Below, one piece after another: positions 8,410-16,550 of a stretch of 44,350 nt of DNA (positions are counted from its first letter, which is position 1; each line of letters opens with the position of its first letter). Below the pieces are notes generated by a model. The model saw only the letters and a list, made by a program, of their open reading frames with translations, was not told the DNA's origin and did not search any database. The DNA lies in the NCBI GenBank assembly GCA_017454215.1, contig JAFTDL010000252.1, positions 1 through 44,350 of the forward strand, written 5' to 3'. Origin of the DNA: Lentisphaeria bacterium (GTDB lineage: Bacteria; Verrucomicrobiota; Lentisphaeria; Victivallales; Victivallaceae). The translations under genes and the position numbers were made by a program.

Positions 8410-9189
8410 TTAGGGCAGGTTGTCCCAGGTCCAGTTCTGGAGGCCCTTGGAACCGGCCAGACGGCTGCCGAGAGCCCTCTCGTTCCAGGGGTCGTACCAG
8501 GTGTCGGCCATGGCGCTTCCCGCGTGCCCGTCGCCGTAGGTGATGAAACAGGTCCCGCCGTGCCGGATGAAGTTGGGCATGCCCACGGCGGAGGTGGAGG
8601 AGACGGACTTGACGTAATAGTAGCCCTTGGTCGGTTTGGTGATGAGCGCCGAATCCATGATGATGAAGAAGGAGGTCGGTTTTCTCACCATCGACGCCCG
8701 GATCGGGACGGAGGCGCCCCGCTTGCCCAGAGCGATCCCCTCGCGGTTCATCCCGTAACTGGAGCCGGCCGCCGAGAAGCAGTACCGCTGGTGCGAACCG
8801 GACCAGTAGTAGGATTCGTTCCCCGTACGGTCTCCCGGACAGGCGAAGGTCTTGTAGGAACTGGGCATGTAGGTGAGATAGATGTCCCCCCAGTAGGTTA
8901 TGCTGGTGTCGGCGCCGGGGATGGGACGCTTGGGCTGATCGGCCAGCATGCACCAGCCGGTGTCGTTGATGTACATCTGCCAGATCGTGCCGTGGGTTTT
9001 GAGATTGTTCCGGCAGCTGCTGCTCTTGGCGCTCTCGCGCGCCTTCTGCAGCGCGGGCATCAGCATTGCCGCCAGAATGGCGATGATGGCGATGACCACC
9101 AGAAGCTCGATGAGCGTGAAGCACATGTGCTTCCTGTCAGCGCCGCTGACAGGAAAACGATCATTGATGTCATGGAGTGTTTTTGTCAT
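8410..9189 (-). CDS. Prepilin-like protein (N-terminal cleavage/methylation domain), first copy
   Basis: This encodes 259 residues. The type IV pilin/pseudopilin N-terminus, [19 protein letters not shown], begins near residue 24, preceded by an unusually long charged leader. The residue before the Phe is Cys, not the Gly normally needed by prepilin peptidase. The mature part has the H-rich and aromatic globular domain common in Lentisphaerae and Planctomycetes pseudopilins, with paired cysteines and a C-terminal [19 protein letters not shown] segment. ATG 9189 is preferred over an in-frame TTG six bases upstream because AGAGG lies about seven bases before it. It heads an operon with the 996-aa hydrolase-like gene and has a good promoter plus shared upstream element (9243-9307). 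Confidence 0.88.
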   Translation of the reverse strand: MTKTLHDINDRFPVSGADRKHMCFTLIELLVVIAIIAILAAMLMPALQKARESAKSSSCRNNLKTHGTIWQMYINDTGWCMLADQPKRPIPGADTSITYWGDIYLTYMPSSYKTFACPGDRTGNESYYWSGSHQRYCFSAAGSSYGMNREGIALGKRGASVPIRASMVRKPTSFFIIMDSALITKPTKGYYYVKSVSSTSAVGMPNFIRHGGTCFITYGDGHAGSAMADTWYDPWNERALGSRLAGSKGLQNWTWDNLP

Positions 9190-9242
9190 TTCCAACCTCT
9201 TTTTTATGTTGTTTGCCGCAAAGCGACACGAAATCCGAACTA

Positions 9243-9307
9243 ATTATAGTCAAAAATCTGCAAAAAGCAATATCTTTTTGTCACACTTGCAGGGTAATTT
9301 CGTAACA
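9243..9307 (-). promoter_or_regulatory. Promoter of the prepilin/hydrolase operon with shared upstream element
   Basis: Minus strand: TATAAT (9248-9243) lies 16 bases after TTGCTT, within the conserved ATTGCTTTTT block. Upstream sits TGTTACGAAATTACCCTG (9307-9290), which recurs with one mismatch and identical spacing before the lipoprotein-hydrolase operon (13740-13757). The element is 18 bases upstream of the ATTGCTTTTT block, a normal activator position. It begins 20 bases after the stop codon of the preceding hydrolase operon. Confidence 0.7.
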
Positions 9308-9326
9308 CGGTCTATGCCGGGACGGT

Positions 9327-10412
9327 TCATTTCGTGATCTCCACGGCCCCGGTGCGGCCGCTTTTGCCCGGGGACCAGTCCGGGGGCGATTTGCGGTGCT
9401 GGCGGGCGAGCCACTGCATGCCCATGTCGGGCAGAAGGTCGTGACCGCCCTCGAAGACCGTGAGGCGCGCGAGATTCGACCGGCGGCGGAAGAGCACGGG
9501 GTGAGACGCCCCGAAGGAGGGGTCCTTCTCGGGAACGCCGAACCTGCCGGGGATCTTCTGCTCGTCCGTCATGAAGGAAATGTCTTCGGGAGAGATCCGG
9601 TCTTCCGGAGAGGCCAGCAGATTGAAGGCGTTGACGGAGTGGGACACGGGGACGCTGTCGTTTCTGTCTTTGTATCTGTGTCCGTCGTGGATCCCCGTGT
9701 TGATGTCCAGCACGACCCGCGACGCGCCGCCCATCCACGTGAGGGGCGAGCGCCGGACCGCTTCGGCTCTGGCCGCCGGATCCTTCGCCGGATCGCCGCC
9801 GCAGGCCTTGCGGATATGCTCGAAATATCCCCGGCCGGCGGCCAGACACTGGTCGTGCCATGCCGCGATGTCTGAAATGGGGCACCACGCGGAGACGGCG
9901 GTCCACAGTTCGGGCCGGCGGGCGGCCATGAGCAGAGCCGCGTGTCCGCCGCCCGAGCCGCCGATGAGGTAGACGCGGTCGTCGTCCACCTTGGAAACGC
10001 GCTTCATGTAGGCTACGGCGTCGGCGATGTCGGCCACGACGGCGTCGGAACCGCAGGCCTGCGGCGTCCAGTTGGGGCCGCGGTAGTGGGGAAAGATGAA
10101 GTTCCAGTTGTTTTTGATGCAGAATCTTGCGAAGTGAACGCAGTTCCCGCCCGTGTAGCCGTAACTCCACGAATGCAGAGCCACGAGCAGGGGGCGGGGC
10201 GCGTCGCCTGCGGCGAAATAACAGCGGGCCTTCTGTTTGGAATTGTCGAAGGTGCAGTCGTAATCGACCGTTTTCAGCTGTGCCATGACGGCCTGCCGGG
10301 CTTTTTCCGCGGCATCGGCGGGCGAAGCGCCTTTGTTCTCCGCGCCTCCGGCGGAGATCGAGGCCGCCAGAAAGACGGGACCGAAAAATCTCGAATGCAG
10401 ATATTTCGCCAT
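9327..10412 (-). CDS. Exported alpha/beta hydrolase, downstream copy of a tandem pair
   Basis: This encodes 361 residues with a signal peptide (about 1-24). It is an alpha/beta-fold serine hydrolase of the prolyl-oligopeptidase or acetyl-esterase type: nucleophile elbow GGSGGGHAALL, a later Asp in NTGIHDGHR, and the catalytic His in EGGHDLLPDMG. Likely role: removing acyl groups from a glycan or cleaving a small ester outside the cytoplasm; the substrate is unknown. ATG 10412, with GAGGTG seven bases upstream, is preferred to an in-frame GTG at 10421. It lies 16 bases after the neighbouring paralogue, and the central parts are almost identical at base level, so the pair arose by recent tandem duplication or is kept alike by gene conversion. 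Confidence 0.85.
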   Translation of the reverse strand: MAKYLHSRFFGPVFLAASISAGGAENKGASPADAAEKARQAVMAQLKTVDYDCTFDNSKQKARCYFAAGDAPRPLLVALHSWSYGYTGGNCVHFARFCIKNNWNFIFPHYRGPNWTPQACGSDAVVADIADAVAYMKRVSKVDDDRVYLIGGSGGGHAALLMAARRPELWTAVSAWCPISDIAAWHDQCLAAGRGYFEHIRKACGGDPAKDPAARAEAVRRSPLTWMGGASRVVLDINTGIHDGHRYKDRNDSVPVSHSVNAFNLLASPEDRISPEDISFMTDEQKIPGRFGVPEKDPSFGASHPVLFRRRSNLARLTVFEGGHDLLPDMGMQWLARQHRKSPPDWSPGKSGRTGAVEITK

Positions 10413-10428
10413 GATGCACACCTCGGAT

Positions 10429-11511
10429 TTACTTGGTTATCTCCACGGCTTCCGTGCGGCTGCCTCTGCCCGGGGACCAGTCGGGGGGCGATTTGCGGTT
10501 CTGGCGGGCGAGCCACAGCATGCCCATGTCGGGCAGGCAGTCGTGACCGCCTTCGAAGATCGTGATGCGCACCAGATTGGACTCTCTTCTGAAAATGACG
10601 GGATACGTTCCGAACGAGGGGTCTTTTTCGGGGACGGAAAAGTTCTTCGGGATCTTCTGCTCCTTCACGATGAGGGAGGCGTCCGCGGGGGAGATCCGGT
10701 CCTCCGGGGCGGCCAGAGCGTTGAAGGCGTCGAGGCTCTGCGAGACCGGAACGGGACCCCTGCGGCCGCCGAAGTCGTGCCCGTCGTGGATCCCCGCGTT
10801 GATGTCCAGCAGGACCCGTGACGCGCCGCCTATCCATGTGAGAGGCGAACGCCGGACCGCCTCGGCTTTGGCCGCCGGATCCTTCGCCGGATCGCCGCCG
10901 CAGACTTTGCGGATGTGTTCGAAATAACCGCGCTTGCGTTCGATGCACTGGTCGTGATACGCCGCGATGTCCGAAATGGGGCACCAGACCGAGACGGCGG
11001 TCCACAGTTCGGGGCGGCGGGCGGCCATGAGCAACGCCGCGTGTCCGCCGCCCGAGCCGCCGATGAGATAGACGCGGTCGTCGTCAACTTTGGAAACGCG
11101 CTTCATGTAGGCCACGGCGTCGGCGATGTCGGCCACGACGGCGTCGGAACCGCAGGCCTGCGGCGTCCAGTTGGGGCCGCGGTAGTGGGGAAAGATGAAG
11201 TTCCAGTTGTTCCTGATGCAGAATCTTGCGAAGTGAAAACTGTCCCCCGTGTAACCGTAGCTCCACGAATGCAGAGCTACGAGCAGGGGCCGGGGCGCGT
11301 CGCCCTTGGCGAAATGACAGCGGGCTTTCTGCTTGGAGTTGTCGAAGGTGCAGCCGTAATCGACCGTTTTCAGCTGTGCCATGACGGCCTGCCGGGCCTT
11401 CTCCTCCGCGCTTGCGGGCGGTGTGCTTTTGCTCTCCGCCGGTCCGGCGCAGGAGACGCCGGACACGGCGAGGAAGAGGCATGCGGCAAGCAGCGGGCGC
11501 CGGTGTTTCAT
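10429..11511 (-). CDS. Exported alpha/beta hydrolase, upstream copy of a tandem pair
   Basis: This encodes 360 residues: an N-terminal signal peptide ending near a Cys (GVSCAG, a poor lipobox), then the same alpha/beta hydrolase domain as its neighbour. The nucleophile Ser is in GGSGGGHAALL, the Asp in INAGIHDGHDF and the His in FEGGHDCLPDMG. Differences from the downstream copy concentrate at the N-terminus and in a segment around residues 230-290, which may alter the substrate pocket or lid. It follows the lipoprotein hydrolase gene by 25 bases and precedes its paralogue by 16, giving a three-gene operon. The substrate is not evident; esterase action on acylated glycans is the best guess from context. 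Confidence 0.85.
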   Translation of the reverse strand: MKHRRPLLAACLFLAVSGVSCAGPAESKSTPPASAEEKARQAVMAQLKTVDYGCTFDNSKQKARCHFAKGDAPRPLLVALHSWSYGYTGDSFHFARFCIRNNWNFIFPHYRGPNWTPQACGSDAVVADIADAVAYMKRVSKVDDDRVYLIGGSGGGHAALLMAARRPELWTAVSVWCPISDIAAYHDQCIERKRGYFEHIRKVCGGDPAKDPAAKAEAVRRSPLTWIGGASRVLLDINAGIHDGHDFGGRRGPVPVSQSLDAFNALAAPEDRISPADASLIVKEQKIPKNFSVPEKDPSFGTYPVIFRRESNLVRITIFEGGHDCLPDMGMLWLARQNRKSPPDWSPGRGSRTEAVEITK

Positions 11512-11536
11512 TTCAAAAGCCTCCTTTACGCGGTCT

Positions 11537-13621
11537 TCAGTCCGCTTCCCGTTCCAGTTCCAGCAGGGCGAACTGCCACGCGCCCAGCTCCGGCAGGGTG
11601 AAGATGCAGGAATTGTTTTCGCCGCTCTGGGAATCGAGCCGCACGGGTTCTTTGCCCGCCTGATACCACGCGCCGCGGAAGCCGAAGGGGCGGCGGATGT
11701 GGAGTCTCAGGCCCGTCCGGGGAGCGATGCCCACGTTGAGGACCGAAACGGCGCGGAGACGTCCGTTTTCGTCCGCGAGGGGGACGAGAACGATCTGCGC
11801 CGCCTGTTCCAGCCGCACGGAGACGGGCTGCGCGCCGACCCAGTCGAAGAGGTCGCGGTAAAAATCGAGGGCGTAGTGCGAAAGATTGGGGGTGAAGTCC
11901 CCCGGACAGCCGACGACGGCGATGCGGCCCTTGGGGGTCTCCAGCCGCCACGCGCCCACGGCGGTGCGCTCGACGCTGACGAGGGTGAGCAGTTTCTCGG
12001 CCTGACAGTTTTTGCCGAATTCGAAACTTACGGAGGGGATCATGCCCCAGTACCAGGTGGCGCTTTTGCCCGGACCCGTTTCGAAGCGGGCGGTGTTGGT
12101 CCACGCCGCGGGAGACGCGGTCACACCGAACTCCTTGGTCAGACCCAGCTTCTGCAGTTCCAGATAGGCGTTGCCGGTCATGACCACGCCGGAGCGCAGG
12201 AATTTCTCGAACGTTTCCTTAGTCATGCCGCGGGCGGTCTCCCATGTGAGGAAACCGGGGTTGCCGCCTCTCCGGGATGCGTATTTGCTCAGGCGCAAGG
12301 GGAGAGAGGCCGAGCGCAGTTTTTCGGACTCCTCCGCCCAGAAGGCGTACCACGGAAATTCGCCGTGGGCCGGGTACTCCCTGATCCTGTCCTGGACCAG
12401 CGCGGTGATGCCGTCGAAGGTGTACTTTTCCGAGAGGGTCTTGAGCCGCTCGAAGAGAGGATACCAGACCTTGATCGTTTCCAGAAGTTCCGTCATGGTG
12501 GAGTCGCTGTCCCGCCACAGGTTCCCGCTCTGAAAGGTCACGTTGTTGCCCCCGACGGCCAGATGCATCGCCGCTTCCAGCGCCTTGGCGTGGGCCGATT
12601 TGTTCATGACGGTGCAGGGCCAGTTCTCCTCTTCGTGCCCCATGATGTCCACGTATTTGCTCTCTTTGGCATCGTCGATGTCGCAGCTGGTGATGAAGGA
12701 TTTTCTGGCGATGATCGAGGGCATGAAGTCGTGCCACGAACCGCCGCCGATGCGGACGCGGGCGGGCCGGTCCGAGGGATCCTTCAGGGCTTCGTATACG
12801 GGGGTGAAGTTCCAGCAGCTGTAGAAGTATTTCGCCTGCACGGTCTGAAGTCCCATGTGGGTCTCGGGCGAGACGTCGAAAACTCTTTCGGCGGCGAGTT
12901 TGCAGAAGTCGGCGATGGTCTGCGTATGCAGTTCCGTCCACAGGACCCTCTCCGGACGGGGAGCGGGACTGTCGAGCATCTCCTGCACCTGTTCCCGGGT
13001 CCACTTGCGGCCGGTCAGGTGACTGAAACGCTCCAGACAGCGCGCGCAGCAGCAGCCCTGCCTGATCCCGCCCAGCTCGTGAAAGCGCAGATCGTCGTCG
13101 ATGTAGGCCGCCAGCGGCTTGAGTTTTTCGCAGTACATGGCCAGCACGTCGGAGCACCAGGCGGCGAACGAAGGCGAAGAGGGACAGCAGACTCCGGGCA
13201 GCGTGGTGCCGTCGTGACCGACCATCAGGTCGTCCTTCGTCCACTGGTAGGCGTCTTTCGCCTTGAACACCGCCCCGCCGAAGTGGCCCACGGTGCTGGA
13301 GAGCTGGAGCGAGACCGCGATGTTGCGCTTGCGCAGTTCTTCGGCCATCTTCAGACACTCTTCCAGCGCCTTCCGGTGGACCGCCAGACTCTGGGTCCCG
13401 GCGGCGGTCGAGAGCCAGACTTCGTCGATGCGGCCGCATTTGTCGAGCATTCGGCAGATGCGTTCGCGCTTTTCGGGCGAATCGTAATCACGGGAATAGA
13501 TGCGGAGCGTGGTCAGAGGATGCACGAATGTCTTTTTTTTCATCTGGATTTCCTGATTTGTCGTTTGCGTACAGCCCGCCGCCAGAAGCAGCGGAAAAAC
13601 CGCCCAGAGCAGATTTTTCAT
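11537..13621 (-). CDS. Lipoprotein with glycoside-hydrolase-like TIM barrel
   Basis: This encodes 694 residues. The N-terminus (LLLAAGC, Cys about residue 17) is a lipoprotein signal, so the protein should be lipid-anchored in the envelope. The central part looks like a GH42-related or similar barrel: AAYIDDDLRFHE is followed by GCCCARCLERFSHLTGRKW, a Cys cluster seen in several GH42-like families where it binds metal. The C-terminal 200 residues hold a glutamine-amidotransferase-like or beta-sandwich part with GRIAVVGCPGDFTPN. I cannot assign a GH family or substrate. ATG 13621 has AGAGG about nine bases upstream. It is first in an operon with the two alpha/beta hydrolases and diverges from the AraC regulator, its likely controller. 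Confidence 0.7.
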   Translation of the reverse strand: MKNLLWAVFPLLLAAGCTQTTNQEIQMKKKTFVHPLTTLRIYSRDYDSPEKRERICRMLDKCGRIDEVWLSTAAGTQSLAVHRKALEECLKMAEELRKRNIAVSLQLSSTVGHFGGAVFKAKDAYQWTKDDLMVGHDGTTLPGVCCPSSPSFAAWCSDVLAMYCEKLKPLAAYIDDDLRFHELGGIRQGCCCARCLERFSHLTGRKWTREQVQEMLDSPAPRPERVLWTELHTQTIADFCKLAAERVFDVSPETHMGLQTVQAKYFYSCWNFTPVYEALKDPSDRPARVRIGGGSWHDFMPSIIARKSFITSCDIDDAKESKYVDIMGHEEENWPCTVMNKSAHAKALEAAMHLAVGGNNVTFQSGNLWRDSDSTMTELLETIKVWYPLFERLKTLSEKYTFDGITALVQDRIREYPAHGEFPWYAFWAEESEKLRSASLPLRLSKYASRRGGNPGFLTWETARGMTKETFEKFLRSGVVMTGNAYLELQKLGLTKEFGVTASPAAWTNTARFETGPGKSATWYWGMIPSVSFEFGKNCQAEKLLTLVSVERTAVGAWRLETPKGRIAVVGCPGDFTPNLSHYALDFYRDLFDWVGAQPVSVRLEQAAQIVLVPLADENGRLRAVSVLNVGIAPRTGLRLHIRRPFGFRGAWYQAGKEPVRLDSQSGENNSCIFTLPELGAWQFALLELEREAD

Positions 13622-13690
13622 GAAGATTTCCTCTCTTGAGACCGTTGAATTTACCCGGCAAGATGGTATATTAGTTACATTGCCGGTATA

Positions 13691-13757
13691 TAACTTAACC
13701 TGAAAACGCGAAAAAAGCAATGCCCGAATGCGGCAAACACAGGGTAATTTTGTAACA
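13691..13757 (-). promoter_or_regulatory. Shared upstream element and promoter region of the lipoprotein-hydrolase operon
   Basis: Minus strand: TGTTACAAAATTACCCTG (13757-13740), 18 bases of unlike sequence, then ATTGCTTTTT (13721-13712), containing the -35-like TTGCTT. The element, the block and their spacing match 9243-9307 without any gap. The -10 at the aligned place (TTAAGT) is weak, so this promoter may depend more on an activator. The element lies about 30 bases before the divergent AraC gene, consistent with regulation by that protein (inference). Confidence 0.65.
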
Positions 13758-13788
13758 GCTGCGTTTTTTGTCACGGAATACATGGGAA

Positions 13789-14655
13789 ATGGGTACGTCG
13801 GTACGCGAGGAATACTATTGGGGCGGAGACAAGAGCTTTTCGCTCTACGTCCGCAGCTGCGGGGAGTACACCCTGAACGGACCGGACAGGGAACGCACCC
13901 GTCTGCGGACCGGCTTCGGCGAGATCTTCTGGCCGGTCGAGGGCGAGGGCGTCTTTCTCTTCAGGGGCAGGGCGTACACCCTTTCGCCGGGGCACGTCTG
14001 GTATTACCCGCCGGACTCCGTTCATGATTTTTACCCGTCGGGCCGCTTCAGATACTGCTGGCTCACCGTCGCCGGACCGGATGCGGAGAAACTCTTCGAA
14101 CTCATGAAGATCCGTCCCGGACTCAATCGCGCGGGCACGTGTCCGGTCCATCTCTTCCGCGCCGCCGGGGACGATCTGGAATTCCTTTCGCGGCGGCAGG
14201 GGCTCAACGCTCTGGCCATGGCGGTGAGGATCCTCGCCATGATCTCGGTCATGCCGCCCGAAGAGTTCCCCGTCCGCGATGCGGCCGTGTTCAACGCCAA
14301 ACAGATCATCGAACTGAATTTTTACGACCCGGAGCTCACTGTCGAAAAAGTCGCAAGTCAGGTCGGGATGCACCGGGGCAGTCTCGCCCGCGCGTTCAGA
14401 AAAAGCTACGGCGTCACCGTGTCGGAGTACCTGCGTTCGTGCAAGATCGGAAAAGCCGTTGAACTGCTCTCGTCCACCGAACTGCCGGTCTGCGAGATCG
14501 CCCGGGCCTGCGGCATGGGTTCCGCGCACTACTTTGCGAAAGTGTTCCGCAGCCGGACGGGCGTTTCCCCTTCGGTCTGCCGCTCCCGCGTCCGGAAGGA
14601 CGGGGATCAGCCTTGCTTCAGGGTCCGGGCCAGTTTTCCCAGCATCAGCGAATAA
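13789..14655 (+). CDS. AraC-family transcriptional regulator
   Basis: The product is 288 residues from ATG 13789; an in-frame TTG at 13768 would add seven. Residues 1-150 form an AraC cupin-type sensor domain (WPVEGEGVFLFRGRAYTLSP, WYYPPDSVHDFYP). The last 100 residues are two helix-turn-helix motifs: LTVEKVASQVGMHRGSLARA, then VCEIARACGMGSAHYFAKVF and RTGVSPS. No clear ribosome site is visible, so the start is uncertain and the mRNA could be nearly leaderless. It diverges from the lipoprotein-hydrolase operon, and its 3' end overlaps the convergent M20 peptidase gene by 49 bases, so the transcripts are mutually antisense there. Likely a glycan-sensing activator of the flanking operons. Confidence 0.9.
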   Translation: MGTSVREEYYWGGDKSFSLYVRSCGEYTLNGPDRERTRLRTGFGEIFWPVEGEGVFLFRGRAYTLSPGHVWYYPPDSVHDFYPSGRFRYCWLTVAGPDAEKLFELMKIRPGLNRAGTCPVHLFRAAGDDLEFLSRRQGLNALAMAVRILAMISVMPPEEFPVRDAAVFNAKQIIELNFYDPELTVEKVASQVGMHRGSLARAFRKSYGVTVSEYLRSCKIGKAVELLSSTELPVCEIARACGMGSAHYFAKVFRSRTGVSPSVCRSRVRKDGDQPCFRVRASFPSISE

Positions 14656-15695
14656 CTTTCAAGCGACGAAAGCGAGGCCCGTTCCGACTTGGCGTGCGCA
14701 CCGCTGAACCTGATGCCGATGATGGCCACGGGCGCGCTGCCCGCGGCGAAGTGACAGGCGTCCGTCGCGCCGTTCATGCGGGTGAATCCCGGCTTTTTGC
14801 CGAAATGCTCCGCCATGACTTCGGCCAGCAGGTCCAGATCTTCGGCATCGCTCCGCACCGCGAGGGGAGGGCGGCCGCTGACGTATTCCACTTCGAGTCC
14901 GGTGGTCTCACGGATGAATTTCATGATGCTTTCCTCTTCTTCCGGCCGGGTGGTGCGCACGTTCACCGTCATTTCCGCCGTGTCGGGGATCTGATTGGCG
15001 ATGATGCCCGCGTGCAGCATGGTCCCGGCGATGGAGGCGTGCCACTGGTCGTCTTTTGCGGGATTCTTCCACTTTTCCAGCAGCCGGGCCCAGCCCGTGA
15101 CCAGCTTGTCTATGGGATTGTCGAAAAGCCACGGCGTGGAAGAGTGTCCGCTGGTCCCGCGGGCCGAAAGTTTGAGATACATGATGCCCTTCTGGGCGAA
15201 ACAGATATTGTCGTCGTCGAAGTTGTCCAGCACGCAGACCAGCCGCCGGGCGGCGTAGCCCAGCCGGACCATGTGCTCCGTGGTCCGGCCTCCGGCCTCT
15301 TCATCGGAAGAGAAGATGGCGCCGATCGAGACGCCCGGTCCGGCTTCGCAGAGGGTCTTTGCCGCGCAGACGGCGTTGCCGAGGCAGTCGCCGGAACCGC
15401 GCCCGACGATCCAGTCGCCGTCGATCACGGGAGAGAACTGGGAATCGTTCTCCGCCGGGACCACGTCCACGTGGGCGTTGAGCAGCAGATCGGGCGTTTT
15501 GCCCGGCACGGTGGAGGCATAAAGTATCCTGCGGCCCTCGAGTTCCTCCATGGTGCAGACGAGTCCGTGTCCGGTCAGGAAGGTCCGGAGCGTCTCCTGT
15601 GCCCGGTTGACCTTTTCCACATCGGCCGTGACCGTTCTCATGCCGATGAGTTTTTTGAGCAGTTCCACGTAGGCGGTCATGTTTTCGCTGTTCAT
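14607..15695 (-). CDS. M20-family metallopeptidase/deacylase
   Basis: This encodes 362 residues of a cytosolic dizinc M20 hydrolase (ArgE/DapE/CPG2-like). Metal ligands visible are His75 and Asp77 (NAHVDVVP), Asp103 (GRGSGDCLGN), Glu132-Glu133 (SSDEEAGG) and a C-terminal His in FSGAHAKSE; the dimerisation or lid domain lies about 165-275. M20 enzymes remove N-acyl groups or cleave dipeptides; the exact substrate is not evident. The ATG at 15695 abuts the stop of the amidohydrolase gene (TAGATG). It ends the long minus-strand locus, and its last 49 bases overlap the AraC gene on the other strand. It may deacylate a product of the other enzymes here (inference). Confidence 0.9.
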   Translation of the reverse strand: MNSENMTAYVELLKKLIGMRTVTADVEKVNRAQETLRTFLTGHGLVCTMEELEGRRILYASTVPGKTPDLLLNAHVDVVPAENDSQFSPVIDGDWIVGRGSGDCLGNAVCAAKTLCEAGPGVSIGAIFSSDEEAGGRTTEHMVRLGYAARRLVCVLDNFDDDNICFAQKGIMYLKLSARGTSGHSSTPWLFDNPIDKLVTGWARLLEKWKNPAKDDQWHASIAGTMLHAGIIANQIPDTAEMTVNVRTTRPEEEESIMKFIRETTGLEVEYVSGRPPLAVRSDAEDLDLLAEVMAEHFGKKPGFTRMNGATDACHFAAGSAPVAIIGIRFSGAHAKSERASLSSLESYSLMLGKLARTLKQG

Positions 15696-16538
15696 CTATT
15701 TTTCCTTCCGCGTAAAGAAAGATTCCATATTTTTCTTTGCCAGCAGGGGCAGAAGGTCGTCATAACTCTCTTCCACACCGTACTTCGAGGCTTCCGAGGC
15801 GATCTCTGCGAGGATGGCTTCATCCATGCGGATGAGCTGTTTTACCGGTCCGGCGCCGTAATTCCGCGCGTTGCTGTCGGAGCCCCACAGCACTCTTTTT
15901 CTGATGCGGGGTATGCCGCAGAGATAGAGTTTTTTCAGCACGTCCCGGCGGTAAATGTCGGGGGTCCCGGGCGTGAGGTCGGCGTAGGCGTCCACATCGT
16001 TGGGCCCCCAGCGGAATTCGCCGAAGACGGCGTTGTATTCGTCGGTCCACGGCCACCCGGTGTGGGCCAGCGAGAAGCGCAGTCCTCTGACCTGGCACAG
16101 CACCTCGAACTCCAGCGGCCGGTTGTACTTTGCCGCGGGACTGGTGTTGAAAAGGATCCCGCAGTGGAACGTCACCGGCAGTCCGGTCTCGGCCACGGCG
16201 CCCAGCGGGGTCAGGATGTCCCGGGGGTAACAGCGGACGCAGATGATCTTGAAGCCGCGCACGCCCTTTTCGGCGGCGCGGAAGATCTGTTCCCGCACAT
16301 CGGGCTCCGTCGGGTCGATCCAGAACACCGGGAGAAAACCGGGGGTCTGCGAGGTGAACTCCAAAACGTCTTCGAGCCGGGCCTGCCAGCGCTGGTCGGC
16401 CCCGGCCGTCCGGCTGTGTCCCGCCGGATAGGGACTTATGACCGCGCCGCCGTCGACGCCCGCCTCGGCGGTCTTCCCGAGAAATTCCCGCGGGGTGTCC
16501 CTGCCGGAATAATACAGATGGATGTGATAGTCGTACAT
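15696..16538 (-). CDS. Amidohydrolase-family protein (TIM-barrel, PF04909-like)
   Basis: This encodes 280 residues. A metal-dependent barrel hydrolase pattern is visible: HIH at residues 5-7 (strand 1), TFHCG in the middle, SLAHTGWP after strand 6 and VLWGSDSNARNYG near the end, whose Asp is the usual catalytic residue. These fit the amidohydrolase-2 group, which hydrolyses or decarboxylates small carbonyl or lactone compounds. The protein is short for the group but seems complete. It starts 12 bases after the thioredoxin-like gene, and its stop abuts the M20 start. A lactonase or deaminase role on a sugar derivative is possible but unproven. Confidence 0.82.
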   Translation of the reverse strand: MYDYHIHLYYSGRDTPREFLGKTAEAGVDGGAVISPYPAGHSRTAGADQRWQARLEDVLEFTSQTPGFLPVFWIDPTEPDVREQIFRAAEKGVRGFKIICVRCYPRDILTPLGAVAETGLPVTFHCGILFNTSPAAKYNRPLEFEVLCQVRGLRFSLAHTGWPWTDEYNAVFGEFRWGPNDVDAYADLTPGTPDIYRRDVLKKLYLCGIPRIRKRVLWGSDSNARNYGAGPVKQLIRMDEAILAEIASEASKYGVEESYDDLLPLLAKKNMESFFTRKEK

Positions 16539-16550
16539 GGGATCGGGGGG

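Noticed and set aside
9190-9195. TTG start six bases upstream for the first prepilin-like gene
   Set aside because: ATG 9189 has better spacing to AGAGG; the TTG would place the ribosome site too close.
11381-13639. Plus-strand open frame of about 750 residues opposite the lipoprotein hydrolase
   Set aside because: It lacks a start context and motifs, while the minus frame has a lipobox, ribosome site and operon neighbours.
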